64,000 nucleotides of DNA from positions 4,596,469-4,660,468 of the forward strand of contig NZ_KI912613.1 in assembly GCF_000519325.1 (NCBI RefSeq), in the 5' to 3' direction. The notes beneath the pieces were generated by a model. The model saw nothing but the letters and a program-made list of their open reading frames with translations. It was not told the DNA's origin and made no database searches. Below are positions 8,396 to 16,198 of this stretch, one piece after another. The DNA comes from Patulibacter minatonensis DSM 18081. GTDB taxonomy: Bacteria > Actinomycetota > Thermoleophilia > Solirubrobacterales > Solirubrobacteraceae. Positions within the stretch are counted from its first letter, which is position 1; each line of letters starts with the position of its first letter. A program made the translations under genes and the position numbers.

Positions 8396-9888
8396 GCGGC
8401 GACGGCCTCGTCGTCGTCCCGAGCCACGTGCTGGCGGAGGAACAGCGCCTCGTCGAGGTGGTCGCCGGTGATCCGGTCCGAGACGGCGAGGTCGGCGATC
8501 GTCCGGCCGATGCGCAGGACCCGGGCGCGGCCCCGGGCCGAGAGGGTCTCGCCGAGGTACGCCCGCTCCAGGCGCTCCGCGGCGGGTCCGGCGAGGTCGG
8601 CCTCCAGCCGCCGCGGACCGGTGGAGCGGCGCCGCTCCGCCGCGAACGCCCGGGCCCCGGCGACGCGCTCCCGCACCGCCGCGGTCGATTCGGCCGGCGC
8701 ACCGGCGATCTCGGCCGCGCTGGGCCGCGGGCAGGCGACGTGGACGTCGATCCGGTCCAGCAGCGGCCCCGACAGCTTGCGCCGGTACCGCTCGAGGTCC
8801 TGCCGGCCGCAGCGGCACCGCGAGGAGCCGTGGTGGCCGCACGGGCAGGGGTTCGCGGCGGCGACGAGGAGGGTCCGCGACGGGAAGGTCCGCGTCCGCC
8901 CCTGGCGGACCAGGACGACGCGGGCGTCCTCGAGCGGCTGGCGCAGGGCCTCCAGGGCGTCGCGCCGGAACTCGGGGAACTCGTCGAGGAACAGGACGCC
9001 CCGGTGCGCGAGCGTGATCTCCCCCGGCCGGCCGACGGTGCCGCCGCCGACCAGCCCGGCCGCCGACGTGCCGTGGTGCGGTGCCCGGAACGGCCGCTCG
9101 GCGACGAGCCCCGCGCCGTCGTGGAGGCCACAGACGCTGTGGATCCTCGTGACCTCGAGCGCCTCGGCCGTCCGCATCGCCGGCAGGAGCCCGGGCAGTC
9201 GGCGCGCGAGCATCGTCTTCCCCGTCCCCGGGGGCCCGACGAGGAGCAGGCTGAGACCTCCCGCGGCGGCGACCTCGAGCCCACGCCGTGCGAGCGCCTG
9301 ACCGCGGACGTCCTCCAGGTCCGGGCCGTCGGGAGGGGCAGCCGGGAGTCCGGCGTCCGGCGTCCGGTCGTCGCGCCCGGGCTGCCCGAGCGCGCGGACG
9401 GCCTCGCGCAGCGTCCCCACCGCGCGGACCGCGACACCCGGCACGAGGCCCGCCTCGTCGCGCTGCTCGCGCGGGACGACGATCGCGCCGAGCCCGGCGG
9501 CCCGCGCGCCCTCGGCGACCACGAGCGCGCCGCGCCCGGGTCGCACGATCCCCCCGAGCGAGAGCTCCCCGACCACCGCGACGCCGGCGAGATCGACCCC
9601 CGGGGCCTGCCCCGACGCCGCGAGCAGGCCGACGGCGATCGCGAGGTCGAACCCGGGACCGCCCTTCGGCAGGCTCGCCGGCGCGAGGTTCACGGTGATC
9701 CGTCGCCCCGGCAGCTCGAACCCCTGGTTGCCCAGCGCCGCCCGGACCCGCTCGCGCGACTCCCGCACCGCGAGGTCGCCGAGACCGACGATCGTGAACG
9801 ACGGCAGGCCGGGCCGCACGTCGACCTCGACGACGACGGGACGGGGCTCGAGTCCGTCGATCGAGAACGTGTGCACGCGGGCCAACAT
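8392..9888 (-). CDS. comM: YifB/ComM-family AAA+ ATPase (Mg-chelatase-like)
   Basis: A helicase-like AAA+ protein linked to branch migration during natural transformation. An N-terminal Lon-protease-like domain (residues 1-170, LPGRRITVNLAPASLPKGG) precedes the AAA+ core with Walker A GPPGTGKT at 218-225 and Walker B GVLFLDEF near 298-304. A CPCGHH...CRC cysteine cluster (C348, C350, C358, C360) is typical of the family. The start is ATG 9888 with TAGCGT 7 nt upstream, so the mRNA may be leaderless. dprA follows with a 4-nt overlap. The upstream region carries repeats shared with the divergent yraN. Confidence 0.93.
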   Translation of the reverse strand: MLARVHTFSIDGLEPRPVVVEVDVRPGLPSFTIVGLGDLAVRESRERVRAALGNQGFELPGRRITVNLAPASLPKGGPGFDLAIAVGLLAASGQAPGVDLAGVAVVGELSLGGIVRPGRGALVVAEGARAAGLGAIVVPREQRDEAGLVPGVAVRAVGTLREAVRALGQPGRDDRTPDAGLPAAPPDGPDLEDVRGQALARRGLEVAAAGGLSLLLVGPPGTGKTMLARRLPGLLPAMRTAEALEVTRIHSVCGLHDGAGLVAERPFRAPHHGTSAAGLVGGGTVGRPGEITLAHRGVLFLDEFPEFRRDALEALRQPLEDARVVLVRQGRTRTFPSRTLLVAAANPCPCGHHGSSRCRCGRQDLERYRRKLSGPLLDRIDVHVACPRPSAAEIAGAPAESTAAVRERVAGARAFAAERRRSTGPRRLEADLAGPAAERLERAYLGETLSARGRARVLRIGRTIADLAVSDRITGDHLDEALFLRQHVARDDDEAVAA

Positions 9889-10098
9889 GGGGGCCACGCT
9901 AGGCCCGGGCTCCGTGCCGGGACGAGGGGACGACCGTGCCGGAACAGCACCGGATCCGTCACGGAGGACGTCGCGACCCGCCGGACGGCGACCGGCGGCG
10001 TCGACCGTCCGCCGGAGCGGAGTTCCGGCACGATCAGGACGCGCGTTCCGCACGGATCGGGGGTGGAGCGGGCACGGGCGTCGGCCTACGGTCGCATC
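9889..10098. promoter_or_regulatory. Divergent comM/yraN promoter region with mirrored 10-bp repeats
   Basis: Minus-strand -10 TAGCGT (9901-9896) serves comM; plus-strand -10 TACGGT (10087-10092) serves yraN. Both lie 6-7 nt from the start codons. Between them are GTGCCGGGAC (9914-9923) and GTGCCGGAAC (9936-9945), 22 bp apart, and in inverted orientation GTTCCGGCAC (10022-10031) and GTTCCGCAC (10045-10053), 23 bp apart. The pairs face away from a central GC-rich stretch. A regulator binding both sides is a reasonable guess. Confidence 0.5.
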
Positions 10099-10506
10099 GT
10101 GTCCGAGAGCCAGCCGTCGTCCGAGCCGCACCACCCGCGTCACGACCACCGCCCGGGGGTCGGACGGACCGGGGAGCGGTACGCGCGGGACCACCTGGTG
10201 CGCCTCGGCTACGAGGTGCTCGCCGAGCGGGCGCGGACCCGGTGGGGCGAGATCGACCTCGTGGTCTACGACGGGCGGACGATCGTCTTCTGCGAGGTGA
10301 AGTCCCGCGTGGCGCGCGGGAGCGCCGCCCCGTGGGCGTCGCTGCACGCCCGCAAGCGCCGACAGGTCCGGCGGCTCGCAGCGGCGTGGCTGTCCGAGAC
10401 CACCGACCGCCCGACGGGGCGCGAGATCCGCTTCGACGCGATCGGCGTCCTGGTCGACCCGACGGGCCGGCTCGTGCGCCTGGACCACATCGAGGCGGCC
10501 TTCTGA
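10099..10506 (+). CDS. YraN-family (UPF0102) putative endonuclease
   Basis: The protein has the compact restriction-endonuclease-like fold of the YraN family: GERYARDHLVRLGYEVLAERARTRWGEIDLVVYDG followed by FCEVKSR. The likely metal ligands are E51, D53 and E66 with K68. Its biochemical role is not settled, though the family often lies beside comM and dprA, as here. I choose GTG 10099 because TACGGT lies 6 nt before it. The stop at 10506 is separated by a single base from the rnhB stop on the other strand, so the two transcripts must overlap. Confidence 0.88.
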   Translation: MSESQPSSEPHHPRHDHRPGVGRTGERYARDHLVRLGYEVLAERARTRWGEIDLVVYDGRTIVFCEVKSRVARGSAAPWASLHARKRRQVRRLAAAWLSETTDRPTGREIRFDAIGVLVDPTGRLVRLDHIEAAF

Positions 10507-10507
10507 C

Positions 10508-11218
10508 CTACAGGTGCCCCTCGTACGCGGCGGCGCGGAACGACCGCCGGTGCAGGACCGACAGGCCGTGCTCGCGGATCGCGTCCTGGTGGGCGGTGGT
10601 CCCATAGCCCATGTGCTGCTCGAAGCCCCAGGCCGGGTGGCGGACGGCCGCCCGGTGCATGAAGCGGTCGCGCGTGACCTTCGCGACGATCGAGGCCGCC
10701 GCGATCGCGGCGCTCTTCGCGTCTCCGCCCACGACGTGTCGCTGGTCGAACCCGGTGTCGGGGACCGCGAAGCCGTCGGTCAGGCAGAGCGCGCCCGGGC
10801 GGGCGACCCGCCGGGCGGCGGTCGACAGGGCCTCGAGGTTCGTCACGTGCAGCCCCCGCGCGTCCAACCCCTCGACGCACCGCGAGACCGACGCGACGCG
10901 GACGGCGATCCCGAGGACGACGCCGAACAGGCGCTCGCGCTCCTCGGCGGTGTGCGCCTTGGAGTCGTCCAGCGCCCCGAGCGCCCGGACCTCGCGGGGG
11001 CCGATGCGCTCGAGGTCGAAGAGGACCGCGCCGGCGACCAGCGGGCCGGCCAGGCAGCCCCGCCCGGCCTCGTCGGCGCCGACGACCCAGCGGGTCCCGA
11101 GCGCCCGGTCGTGCCCGAAGAGCCGTCGACCGCGGCTCCCGGAGGACGGGAGCCTGCGGCGTGCCGGCGCCCGCGGCGTCACCGGCGCGGGGCCGGAGGT
11201 GCGGGACGTCGGGGCCAC
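10508..11218 (-). CDS. rnhB: Ribonuclease HII
   Basis: It cleaves the RNA strand of RNA-DNA hybrids and removes misincorporated ribonucleotides. The catalytic carboxylates are visible at D49 and E50 (VVGADEAGRG) and D148 (LCLTDGF), followed by KSAAIAAASIVAKVTRDRFM. There is a basic N-terminal extension of about 40 residues. It is the last gene of the rpsP-to-rnhB run; the gap after lepB is 12 nt. Its 3' end abuts the yraN stop with one base between them. Confidence 0.95.
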   Translation of the reverse strand: MAPTSRTSGPAPVTPRAPARRRLPSSGSRGRRLFGHDRALGTRWVVGADEAGRGCLAGPLVAGAVLFDLERIGPREVRALGALDDSKAHTAEERERLFGVVLGIAVRVASVSRCVEGLDARGLHVTNLEALSTAARRVARPGALCLTDGFAVPDTGFDQRHVVGGDAKSAAIAAASIVAKVTRDRFMHRAAVRHPAWGFEQHMGYGTTAHQDAIREHGLSVLHRRSFRAAAYEGHL

Positions 11219-11230
11219 GGGGTGGTGCGG

Positions 11231-11980
11231 CTAGATGCCGCCGATGCGCTTCGGCGGCCAGTAGGTCGCGAAGGCGCCGCCGATGACCCAGTCCCGGGGC
11301 ACCGGGCCCCAGAAGCGGCTGTCGTTGGACGCGCCGCGGTTGTCGCCCATCATGTAGTAGTGCCCCTTCGGCACCGTGATGGTCTTCGGCAGGCTGCAGG
11401 GCGTGTCGGTCGTCCCGGCACCGTCGCAGGTGTCGGAGATGAACGACTCCTTCTGCTTCTTGCCGTTGAGGACGACGTGCCCGTCCTGCACCGAGACGCG
11501 GTCGCCGGGGCCGGCGACGACGCGCTTGATGTAGTTCTCGCTCTTCCACTCGCCCCCGACGCTCTCCGGGCACGGGCGGCCCTGGGCGATGTTGTCCGCC
11601 TGCGCGCACTCGGCGGCGTCCTCGTTGCCGACCTGGTCGGTCTTCGCGCCCTTGGGCGGGTGGAAGACCACCACGTCGCCGATCGACGGATCGCTCCCGA
11701 GGTGGTGCGAGATGCGGTTGACGAGCACCCGCTGCCCGACGTCGAGGAGCGGCTCCATCGACTCGCTCGGGATGCGGTACGGCTTGACGAAGAACGCCTG
11801 GATCCCGAGCGCGAGGAGCAGCGCGATGGCGACGAGGCCGACGAGCTCGACGATCGGGTTGAGGCCCTTCTTCTTCTTCTTCTTCTCGGCCGTCCGGCGC
11901 TCGGTCGCCTTCGGAGCGGCGGACTCGGGCGCGTCCGGAGCCCCGGTCGTCGACCGGGGCTCGGGGGTGTCGTCGCTCAC
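11231..11980 (-). CDS. lepB: Type I signal peptidase
   Basis: It removes signal peptides from exported proteins at the membrane. A basic cytoplasmic tail with six consecutive lysines (residues 33-38) leads into one transmembrane helix (residues 43-63). Next come the catalytic S74 in PSESMEP and K152 in YIKRVVAGPGD, and the late box MGDNRGASNDSR. Four external cysteines (C125, C137, C185, C195) lie in the catalytic domain and could form disulfides. The gene follows rplS by 18 nt and precedes rnhB. The lysine run is encoded by AAG repeated six times (11867-11884). Confidence 0.95.
   Translation of the reverse strand: MSDDTPEPRSTTGAPDAPESAAPKATERRTAEKKKKKKGLNPIVELVGLVAIALLLALGIQAFFVKPYRIPSESMEPLLDVGQRVLVNRISHHLGSDPSIGDVVVFHPPKGAKTDQVGNEDAAECAQADNIAQGRPCPESVGGEWKSENYIKRVVAGPGDRVSVQDGHVVLNGKKQKESFISDTCDGAGTTDTPCSLPKTITVPKGHYYMMGDNRGASNDSRFWGPVPRDWVIGGAFATYWPPKRIGGI
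11867..11884. repeat. Trinucleotide microsatellite (CTT)6 inside lepB
   Basis: Six CTT units on the plus strand read as AAG codons, giving the lysine run just before the LepB transmembrane helix. Slippage here would add or remove lysines without changing the frame. Confidence 0.7.
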
Positions 11981-11998
11981 GGGGGAGAGCGCCGGTGG

Positions 11999-12460
11999 CT
12001 AGGAGTCCGAGGACTCCGTGGCGGGCGCCTCGGCCTCGGGGGCCTCGGCGACCGGGGCCTCGTCGACCGCGTCGGCGGGAGCCGGCGCGTCGGCGGCGAC
12101 GAGCTTCTCCGGCGCGACGTAGCGACGCTCGCGGACGCGGGCGGCCTTGCCGACGCGACCGCGCAGGTAGTAGAGCTTCGCGCGGCGGACGTCACCGCGG
12201 GCGGCGACGTCGATCTTCTCGATCTTCGGCGAGCTCAGCGGGAACGTGCGCTCCACGCCGACGCCGAAGCTCTGCTTGCGAACGGTGAACGTCTCGCGGG
12301 CGCCGTGTCCCTGGCGCTTGATGACGATGCCCTCGAAGACCTGCGTACGGCGACGCGTGCCCTCGACGACCTGGAAGTGGACGCGAACGCGGTCGCCGGG
12401 CTGGAAGTCGGGCTGCGAGCGGAGCTGTTCACGCTCGAGCTTCTCGATTACGGTGGTCAT
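11999..12460 (-). CDS. rplS: 50S ribosomal protein L19
   Basis: L19 sits at the interface of the two ribosomal subunits. The conserved blocks are [44 protein letters not shown] and [20 protein letters not shown]. After residue 115 comes an Ala/Glu/Pro-rich acidic tail of some 35 residues that is not part of the usual L19. I place the start at ATG 12460 (MTTVIEKLE). No clear Shine-Dalgarno sequence is seen. The 189-nt gap from trmD holds a -10-like TAAGGT and a terminator-like hairpin. Confidence 0.96.
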   Translation of the reverse strand: MTTVIEKLEREQLRSQPDFQPGDRVRVHFQVVEGTRRRTQVFEGIVIKRQGHGARETFTVRKQSFGVGVERTFPLSSPKIEKIDVAARGDVRRAKLYYLRGRVGKAARVRERRYVAPEKLVAADAPAPADAVDEAPVAEAPEAEAPATESSDS

Positions 12461-12484
12461 CAGCGAGGGGCCCGGACTGGTCGG

Positions 12485-12528
12485 AAAACACGCACCAGCG
12501 CGTGATCCGGGCAAGATTCGGAACCTTA
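12485..12528 (-). promoter_or_regulatory. rplS promoter plus short leader with terminator-like hairpin
   Basis: On the minus strand a TAAGGT hexamer (12528-12523) is followed, within the predicted leader of about 56 nt, by the hairpin CACGC-GCTGGT-GCGTG (12504-12489) and then TTTT (12488-12485). The start codon lies 25 nt further on. This could be an attenuator of L19 synthesis or a weak terminator for read-through from trmD. Confidence 0.45.
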
Positions 12529-12649
12529 GCGGAGCCCCGGGGTCCGGCGCTCCGCGCCTCCCCCGCCCACGGCGGAGAACCGCTGGAGACCGCGCGAATC
12601 GCCTCCGGTCGGTCGGCGGACCGGCCCGCGGAGGGGTCTGCCGGGCGCC

Positions 12650-13345
12650 TCAGCGGCCGAGCCGGGTGCCGCCGTCGCCGCGCTCGCGGCTGCGCGCGCG
12701 GCGCCAGGTCTCGATCTCGGCGTGGTGACCGGAGAGCAGGACGTCGGGGACCTTCCAGCCCCGGTACTCCGCCGGCCGGGTGTAGTGCGGGTACTCCGGG
12801 TCGCCGTCCAGCGCGACCGAGAAGCTCTCCTCGACCGCGGAGTCCGCGTGCCCGAGGCTGCCCGGGAGCTTGCGGAGGACCGCGTCGCACACGACCATCG
12901 CCGCCAGCTCACCGCCGGCGAGGACGTAGCGCCCGATCGACAGGGTGTCGGAGCAGAAGTGCTGCACGATCCGCTCGTCGAAGCCCTCGTAGCGCCCGCA
13001 GAGCAGCGTGATGCCCTGCTCCTCCGCCGCGAGCTCGTCGACGAACGCGTCGTCCAGGACGCGGCCGCCGGGTGTCAGCGCGATCACGCGGCGCTGCTTG
13101 CGGAGCTCGACCGGGTCCTCGTCGTAGACGCCCCGGAGCGCCTTCTCCATCACGTCGACGCGCAGGACCATGCCCGCGCCCCCGCCGAACGGGGTGTCAT
13201 CGACCTGCCGCGCGGACATGTCGCTGTGGTCCCGCGGGTTGAAGGTCCGGACCTCGTGCCCGTCCTGCATCGCGTTCTTGACGTGCCGCTGCTCCCGGAA
13301 CCAGTCGAACCAGTCGGGGAAGAGCGTCATGACGTCCAGCTGCAA
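12650..13345 (-). CDS. trmD: tRNA (guanine-N1)-methyltransferase
   Basis: TrmD methylates G37 of tRNAs that read CNN and some other codons, preventing +1 frameshifting. The SPOUT trefoil-knot motifs are visible: DDTPFGGGAGMVLR, LTPGGRVLDD, LLCGRYEGFDERI and SIGRYVLAGGELAAM. TTG 13345 is taken as start because it gives the usual opening MQLDVMTLFPDWF; an ATG five codons in (13330) would cut the first strand. It lies 3 nt after the rimM stop. The 231-residue length is typical, with a short basic tail. Confidence 0.95.
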   Translation of the reverse strand: MQLDVMTLFPDWFDWFREQRHVKNAMQDGHEVRTFNPRDHSDMSARQVDDTPFGGGAGMVLRVDVMEKALRGVYDEDPVELRKQRRVIALTPGGRVLDDAFVDELAAEEQGITLLCGRYEGFDERIVQHFCSDTLSIGRYVLAGGELAAMVVCDAVLRKLPGSLGHADSAVEESFSVALDGDPEYPHYTRPAEYRGWKVPDVLLSGHHAEIETWRRARSRERGDGGTRLGR

Positions 13346-13348
13346 GGG

Positions 13349-14014
13349 TCAGCCCTCCTCGGGCGTCGTCGGGCCGGAGGGCTCCCCCGCGGCGTCGCCG
13401 GGAGGGTCCTCGTCGAGGAACGCCAGGTCGATGACGACGTCGCGGGACGCGACGTCGAAGACCGGCACGGCGTCCCGGTGCAGCGGCACGAGCAGGTCGG
13501 GGCGCCCGTGCTCCGGTGCCCAGCGCACGCGGAGGACGTCGACCGACGGCATCACGAGGACCTCGGCGACCTCGCCGACGTCCTGGCCGGTCGCCGCGCG
13601 GACCGGCAGTCCGACCAGGTCGTCGGGCCAGAACTCGTCGTCGGGGAGCGCGGGGAGCGTGTCGCGCGGCACGAGCAGGTCCGTGCCGCGGAGCGCCTCG
13701 GCGGCGTCGATCCCGTCGATCCCGGTCAGGCGCAGGATCGGCTTGGCGTCGGTGCCGGACCGCCGGACGATCTCGCGCTCGACGCCTCCGACGGTGAGCA
13801 CCGTCCCGACGGTGAGGTGCTCGCCCTTGGGGCGGGTGACCGCGAAGGAGCCGTCGAGGCTGTGGGCCTTCCCGATGCGCCCCAGCTGGTGCATCTGGCG
13901 GGCGACCGGGGCGCCGGGACCGGCGGCCGTGGTGGGCGTCCCGGCGTCCGCGGGGACGCCGGAGTCGACCGGGGCGCCGTCGGCGTCCGGTCCGTCCTGG
14001 CGGTCGGCGGCCAC
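13349..14014 (-). CDS. rimM: Ribosome maturation factor RimM
   Basis: RimM helps assemble the 30S head around S19. The conserved opening LGRIGKAHSLDGSFAV starts near residue 43, preceded by an Ala/Gly/Pro-rich extension of about 40 residues. The PRC-barrel half includes EFWPDDLVGLPV and VPLHRDAVPVFD followed by VIDLAFL. The start is GTG 14014, one nucleotide after the KH-gene stop. It sits in the canonical order rpsP-KH-rimM-trmD. Confidence 0.93.
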   Translation of the reverse strand: MAADRQDGPDADGAPVDSGVPADAGTPTTAAGPGAPVARQMHQLGRIGKAHSLDGSFAVTRPKGEHLTVGTVLTVGGVEREIVRRSGTDAKPILRLTGIDGIDAAEALRGTDLLVPRDTLPALPDDEFWPDDLVGLPVRAATGQDVGEVAEVLVMPSVDVLRVRWAPEHGRPDLLVPLHRDAVPVFDVASRDVVIDLAFLDEDPPGDAAGEPSGPTTPEEG

Positions 14015-14015
14015 G

Positions 14016-14285
14016 TCAGTCGTCGACGATGTCGACGAGCACGCGCTGGTCGCGGTGCGCGGCGGCGACCTTGACGACCGTGCGGAGCGCGTAGGCGGTG
14101 CGTCCGCCGCGGCCGATGACCTTGCCGTAGTCGCCCTCGTCCACGCGGAGCTCGAGGACCACGGCGCCGTCGTCGGTGTCGACGTCCGGCGTGACGGTGA
14201 CGGCGTCGGGCTCGTCCACGATCGCCCGCGTGAGGTCGCCGAGGAGCTCGGCGACCACAGTCGGATCCTGGTCGGCCGCCGTCAC
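14016..14285 (-). CDS. khpA: KH-domain RNA-binding protein KhpA
   Basis: A single-KH-domain protein of 89 residues. The GxxG loop is visible as VIGRGGRTAYALRTV. Members bind many RNAs and, in other Gram-positive bacteria, act with KhpB in cell-division control. The position between rpsP and rimM is conserved across Gram-positive genomes. The start is GTG 14285, 7 nt after the rpsP stop. Confidence 0.93.
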   Translation of the reverse strand: MTAADQDPTVVAELLGDLTRAIVDEPDAVTVTPDVDTDDGAVVLELRVDEGDYGKVIGRGGRTAYALRTVVKVAAAHRDQRVLVDIVDD

Positions 14286-14292
14286 GGCCGGA

Positions 14293-14541
14293 TCAGCCGA
14301 CTTCGATGCCCTGCGTGCGCAGGAGCTTCTTCACCGTCGAGGACGGCTCGGCGCCGACGTCGAGCCAGTGGCGGACGCGGTCCTCCTTGAGGACGATCGT
14401 CGACGGCTCGGTCTGGGCGTTGTACTGACCGATGGTCTCGATCACCCGGCCGTCGCGCTTGCTGCGCGAGTCGGTGGCGACGACGCGCCACACCGGGTTC
14501 TTCTTGCTCCCCACACGGGTGAGCCTCAGTCGAACAGCCAC
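14293..14541 (-). CDS. rpsP: 30S ribosomal protein S16
   Basis: The 82-residue protein starts MAVRLRLTRVGSKKNPVWRVV, the S16 signature, with the ETIGQYNAQTEPST block following. The start is GTG 14541, supported by AAGGA about 6 nt upstream, one of the clearer Shine-Dalgarno sites here. It heads the rpsP-khpA-rimM-trmD run. The leader contains a terminator-like hairpin. Confidence 0.96.
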   Translation of the reverse strand: MAVRLRLTRVGSKKNPVWRVVATDSRSKRDGRVIETIGQYNAQTEPSTIVLKEDRVRHWLDVGAEPSSTVKKLLRTQGIEVG

Positions 14542-14570
14542 GAACGTCCTTCAGTCGAAGTCAGGAGAGG

Positions 14571-14621
14571 AAAAACAGCGGCCCGGGCCGAGAGGCCGCA
14601 CGCCGGAAGACGGACAGCCTA
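14571..14621 (-). promoter_or_regulatory. rpsP promoter and attenuator-like leader downstream of ffh
   Basis: On the minus strand a -10-like TAGGCT (14621-14616) is followed by the hairpin GCGGCC (14599-14594) / GGCCGC (14583-14578) with a 10-nt loop. A TTTTT run (14575-14571) follows after two bases. It has the form of an intrinsic terminator. Because it lies downstream of the -10, it could attenuate rpsP rather than simply end the ffh transcript; the sequence alone cannot separate these. Confidence 0.5.
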
Positions 14622-14735
14622 CCGCGACCCGGAATTGCCTGCGGTGCGGCACCGCGGACGCTCCCTGCGGGAGGACCGTGCCCGGCCGCGGTCCGACCCG
14701 TGACGCACGGGCCGGGGCCCGCACGCCCTCCCGCG

Positions 14736-16163
14736 TCAGCGCTTGCGGCGGCGGGCGGCGCGGCTGCCGCCCCGCACGCCGACCGGCGCGCCCTGGCCGG
14801 CCTGGCCCGCGCCGCCGGGCATCCCGCCGGGCATGCCGGCGCCGCCCATCATCGCGCCGATGTCCTTCAGACCGCCCTTGCTCATCTGCTTCATCATCTT
14901 GCGCATCTGCTGGAAGTTCTTCACCAGCTGATTGACCTGCTGGACCGAGGTGCCGGAGCCCTTGGCGATGCGGATGCGCCGGCGGCCCTTGATGAGCTCG
15001 GGGTGGCGGCGCTCCTTCGGCGTCATCGACAGGATGATCGCCTCGACGCGGTCCATCTCGCGGTCGTCGATCTGGGCGTCCTTGAGCTGCGACCCGACGC
15101 CCGGGAGCATGCCGAGGACCTTCGACATCGGACCCATCCGGCGGATCATCTTCATCTGCTTGAGGAAGTCCTCGAGCGTGAACTCGTTCCGACGGAGCTT
15201 GCGCTCGAGGTCCTTGGCGTCGCCCTCGTCGAACTGCTTCTCGGCGGACTCGATGAGCGACAGGACGTCGCCCATGCCGAGGATCCGCTGCGCCATGCGG
15301 TCCGGGTGGAACTCCTGGAAGTCCGGGAGCTTCTCGCCGGTGGACGCGAAGAGGATCGGCTTGCCGGTGACGGCCTTGACCGACAGCGCGGCGCCACCTC
15401 GGGCGTCGCCGTCGAGCTTGGACATCACGACGCCGTCGAAGCCGGCGGCGGCGGAGAACTGCTCGGCGACGTTGACGGCGTCCTGGCCGGTCATCGCGTC
15501 GACGGTGAGGAGGACGGTGTCGGGGCGGACCGCGTCGCGGATCTGGACGAGCTCGTCCATGAGGTCCTGGTCGACGTGCAGACGACCGGCGGTGTCGACG
15601 ATCAGGACGTCCTTGCCGTCCTGCTTGGCCTGGTCGAGCGCCCAGCGGGCGACCTCGACGGCCGGGAGCTCGGTCCCGCGGTCGTAGACGGTGGCGCCGG
15701 CCTGGGCACCGACGAGGCGGAGCTGCTCGACGGCGGCCGGGCGCTGGACGTCGCAGGCGGCGACGGCGACGGACGAGTGCTTCTCGTCCTTCAGCCACTT
15801 CGCGAGCTTGGCGACGGCGGTGGTCTTGCCCGAGCCCTGGAGGCCGGACATGAGGATCACGGTCGGGGGGCTCGAGGCGAACCGCAGCCCCTCCTGCTCG
15901 CCGCCCATCAGCGCGACGAGCTCCTCGTGGACGATCTTGACGACCTGCTGGCCGGCGTTCAGCTTGCCGAGGATGTCGGCGCCGAGGCAGCGCTCCTTGA
16001 CCGTCGCGGTGAAGGACTTGACGACCTTGAAGTTGACGTCCGCCTCGAGCAGCGCGAGGCGGATCTCGCGCATCGCGACGTTGACGTCGGTCTCCGTCAG
16101 CGAGCCGCGACCGCGGACGTCGTCGAGGGTCGCCTGGAGTTTCTCGGAGAGGGCGTCGAACAC
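14736..16163 (-). CDS. ffh: Signal recognition particle GTPase Ffh
   Basis: Ffh binds signal sequences and delivers ribosomes to FtsY at the membrane. The N domain (residues 1-85) is followed by the G domain, with P-loop GLQGSGKT at 107-114, DTAGR and SKLDGDARGGAALS. A methionine-rich M domain contains MIRRMGPMSKVLGMLPG. The extreme C-terminus is Gly/Met-rich then basic (RAARRRKR). I take GTG 16163 as start, giving MFDALSEKLQATLDDVRG, the usual opening. It lies upstream of rpsP in transcription order. ftsY is 3.3 kb away on the same strand. Confidence 0.96.
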   Translation of the reverse strand: MFDALSEKLQATLDDVRGRGSLTETDVNVAMREIRLALLEADVNFKVVKSFTATVKERCLGADILGKLNAGQQVVKIVHEELVALMGGEQEGLRFASSPPTVILMSGLQGSGKTTAVAKLAKWLKDEKHSSVAVAACDVQRPAAVEQLRLVGAQAGATVYDRGTELPAVEVARWALDQAKQDGKDVLIVDTAGRLHVDQDLMDELVQIRDAVRPDTVLLTVDAMTGQDAVNVAEQFSAAAGFDGVVMSKLDGDARGGAALSVKAVTGKPILFASTGEKLPDFQEFHPDRMAQRILGMGDVLSLIESAEKQFDEGDAKDLERKLRRNEFTLEDFLKQMKMIRRMGPMSKVLGMLPGVGSQLKDAQIDDREMDRVEAIILSMTPKERRHPELIKGRRRIRIAKGSGTSVQQVNQLVKNFQQMRKMMKQMSKGGLKDIGAMMGGAGMPGGMPGGAGQAGQGAPVGVRGGSRAARRRKR

Positions 16164-16198
16164 GGCAGTCGGAAGTGTCGCAGGACCGGGGCCCTCCG

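Noticed and set aside
5514-9437. A minus-strand frame of 1300 codons across thiD, dprA and comM
   Set aside because: The only coding part is the membrane protein at 5514-6158. Upstream it reads as Arg-rich noise against well-supported genes.
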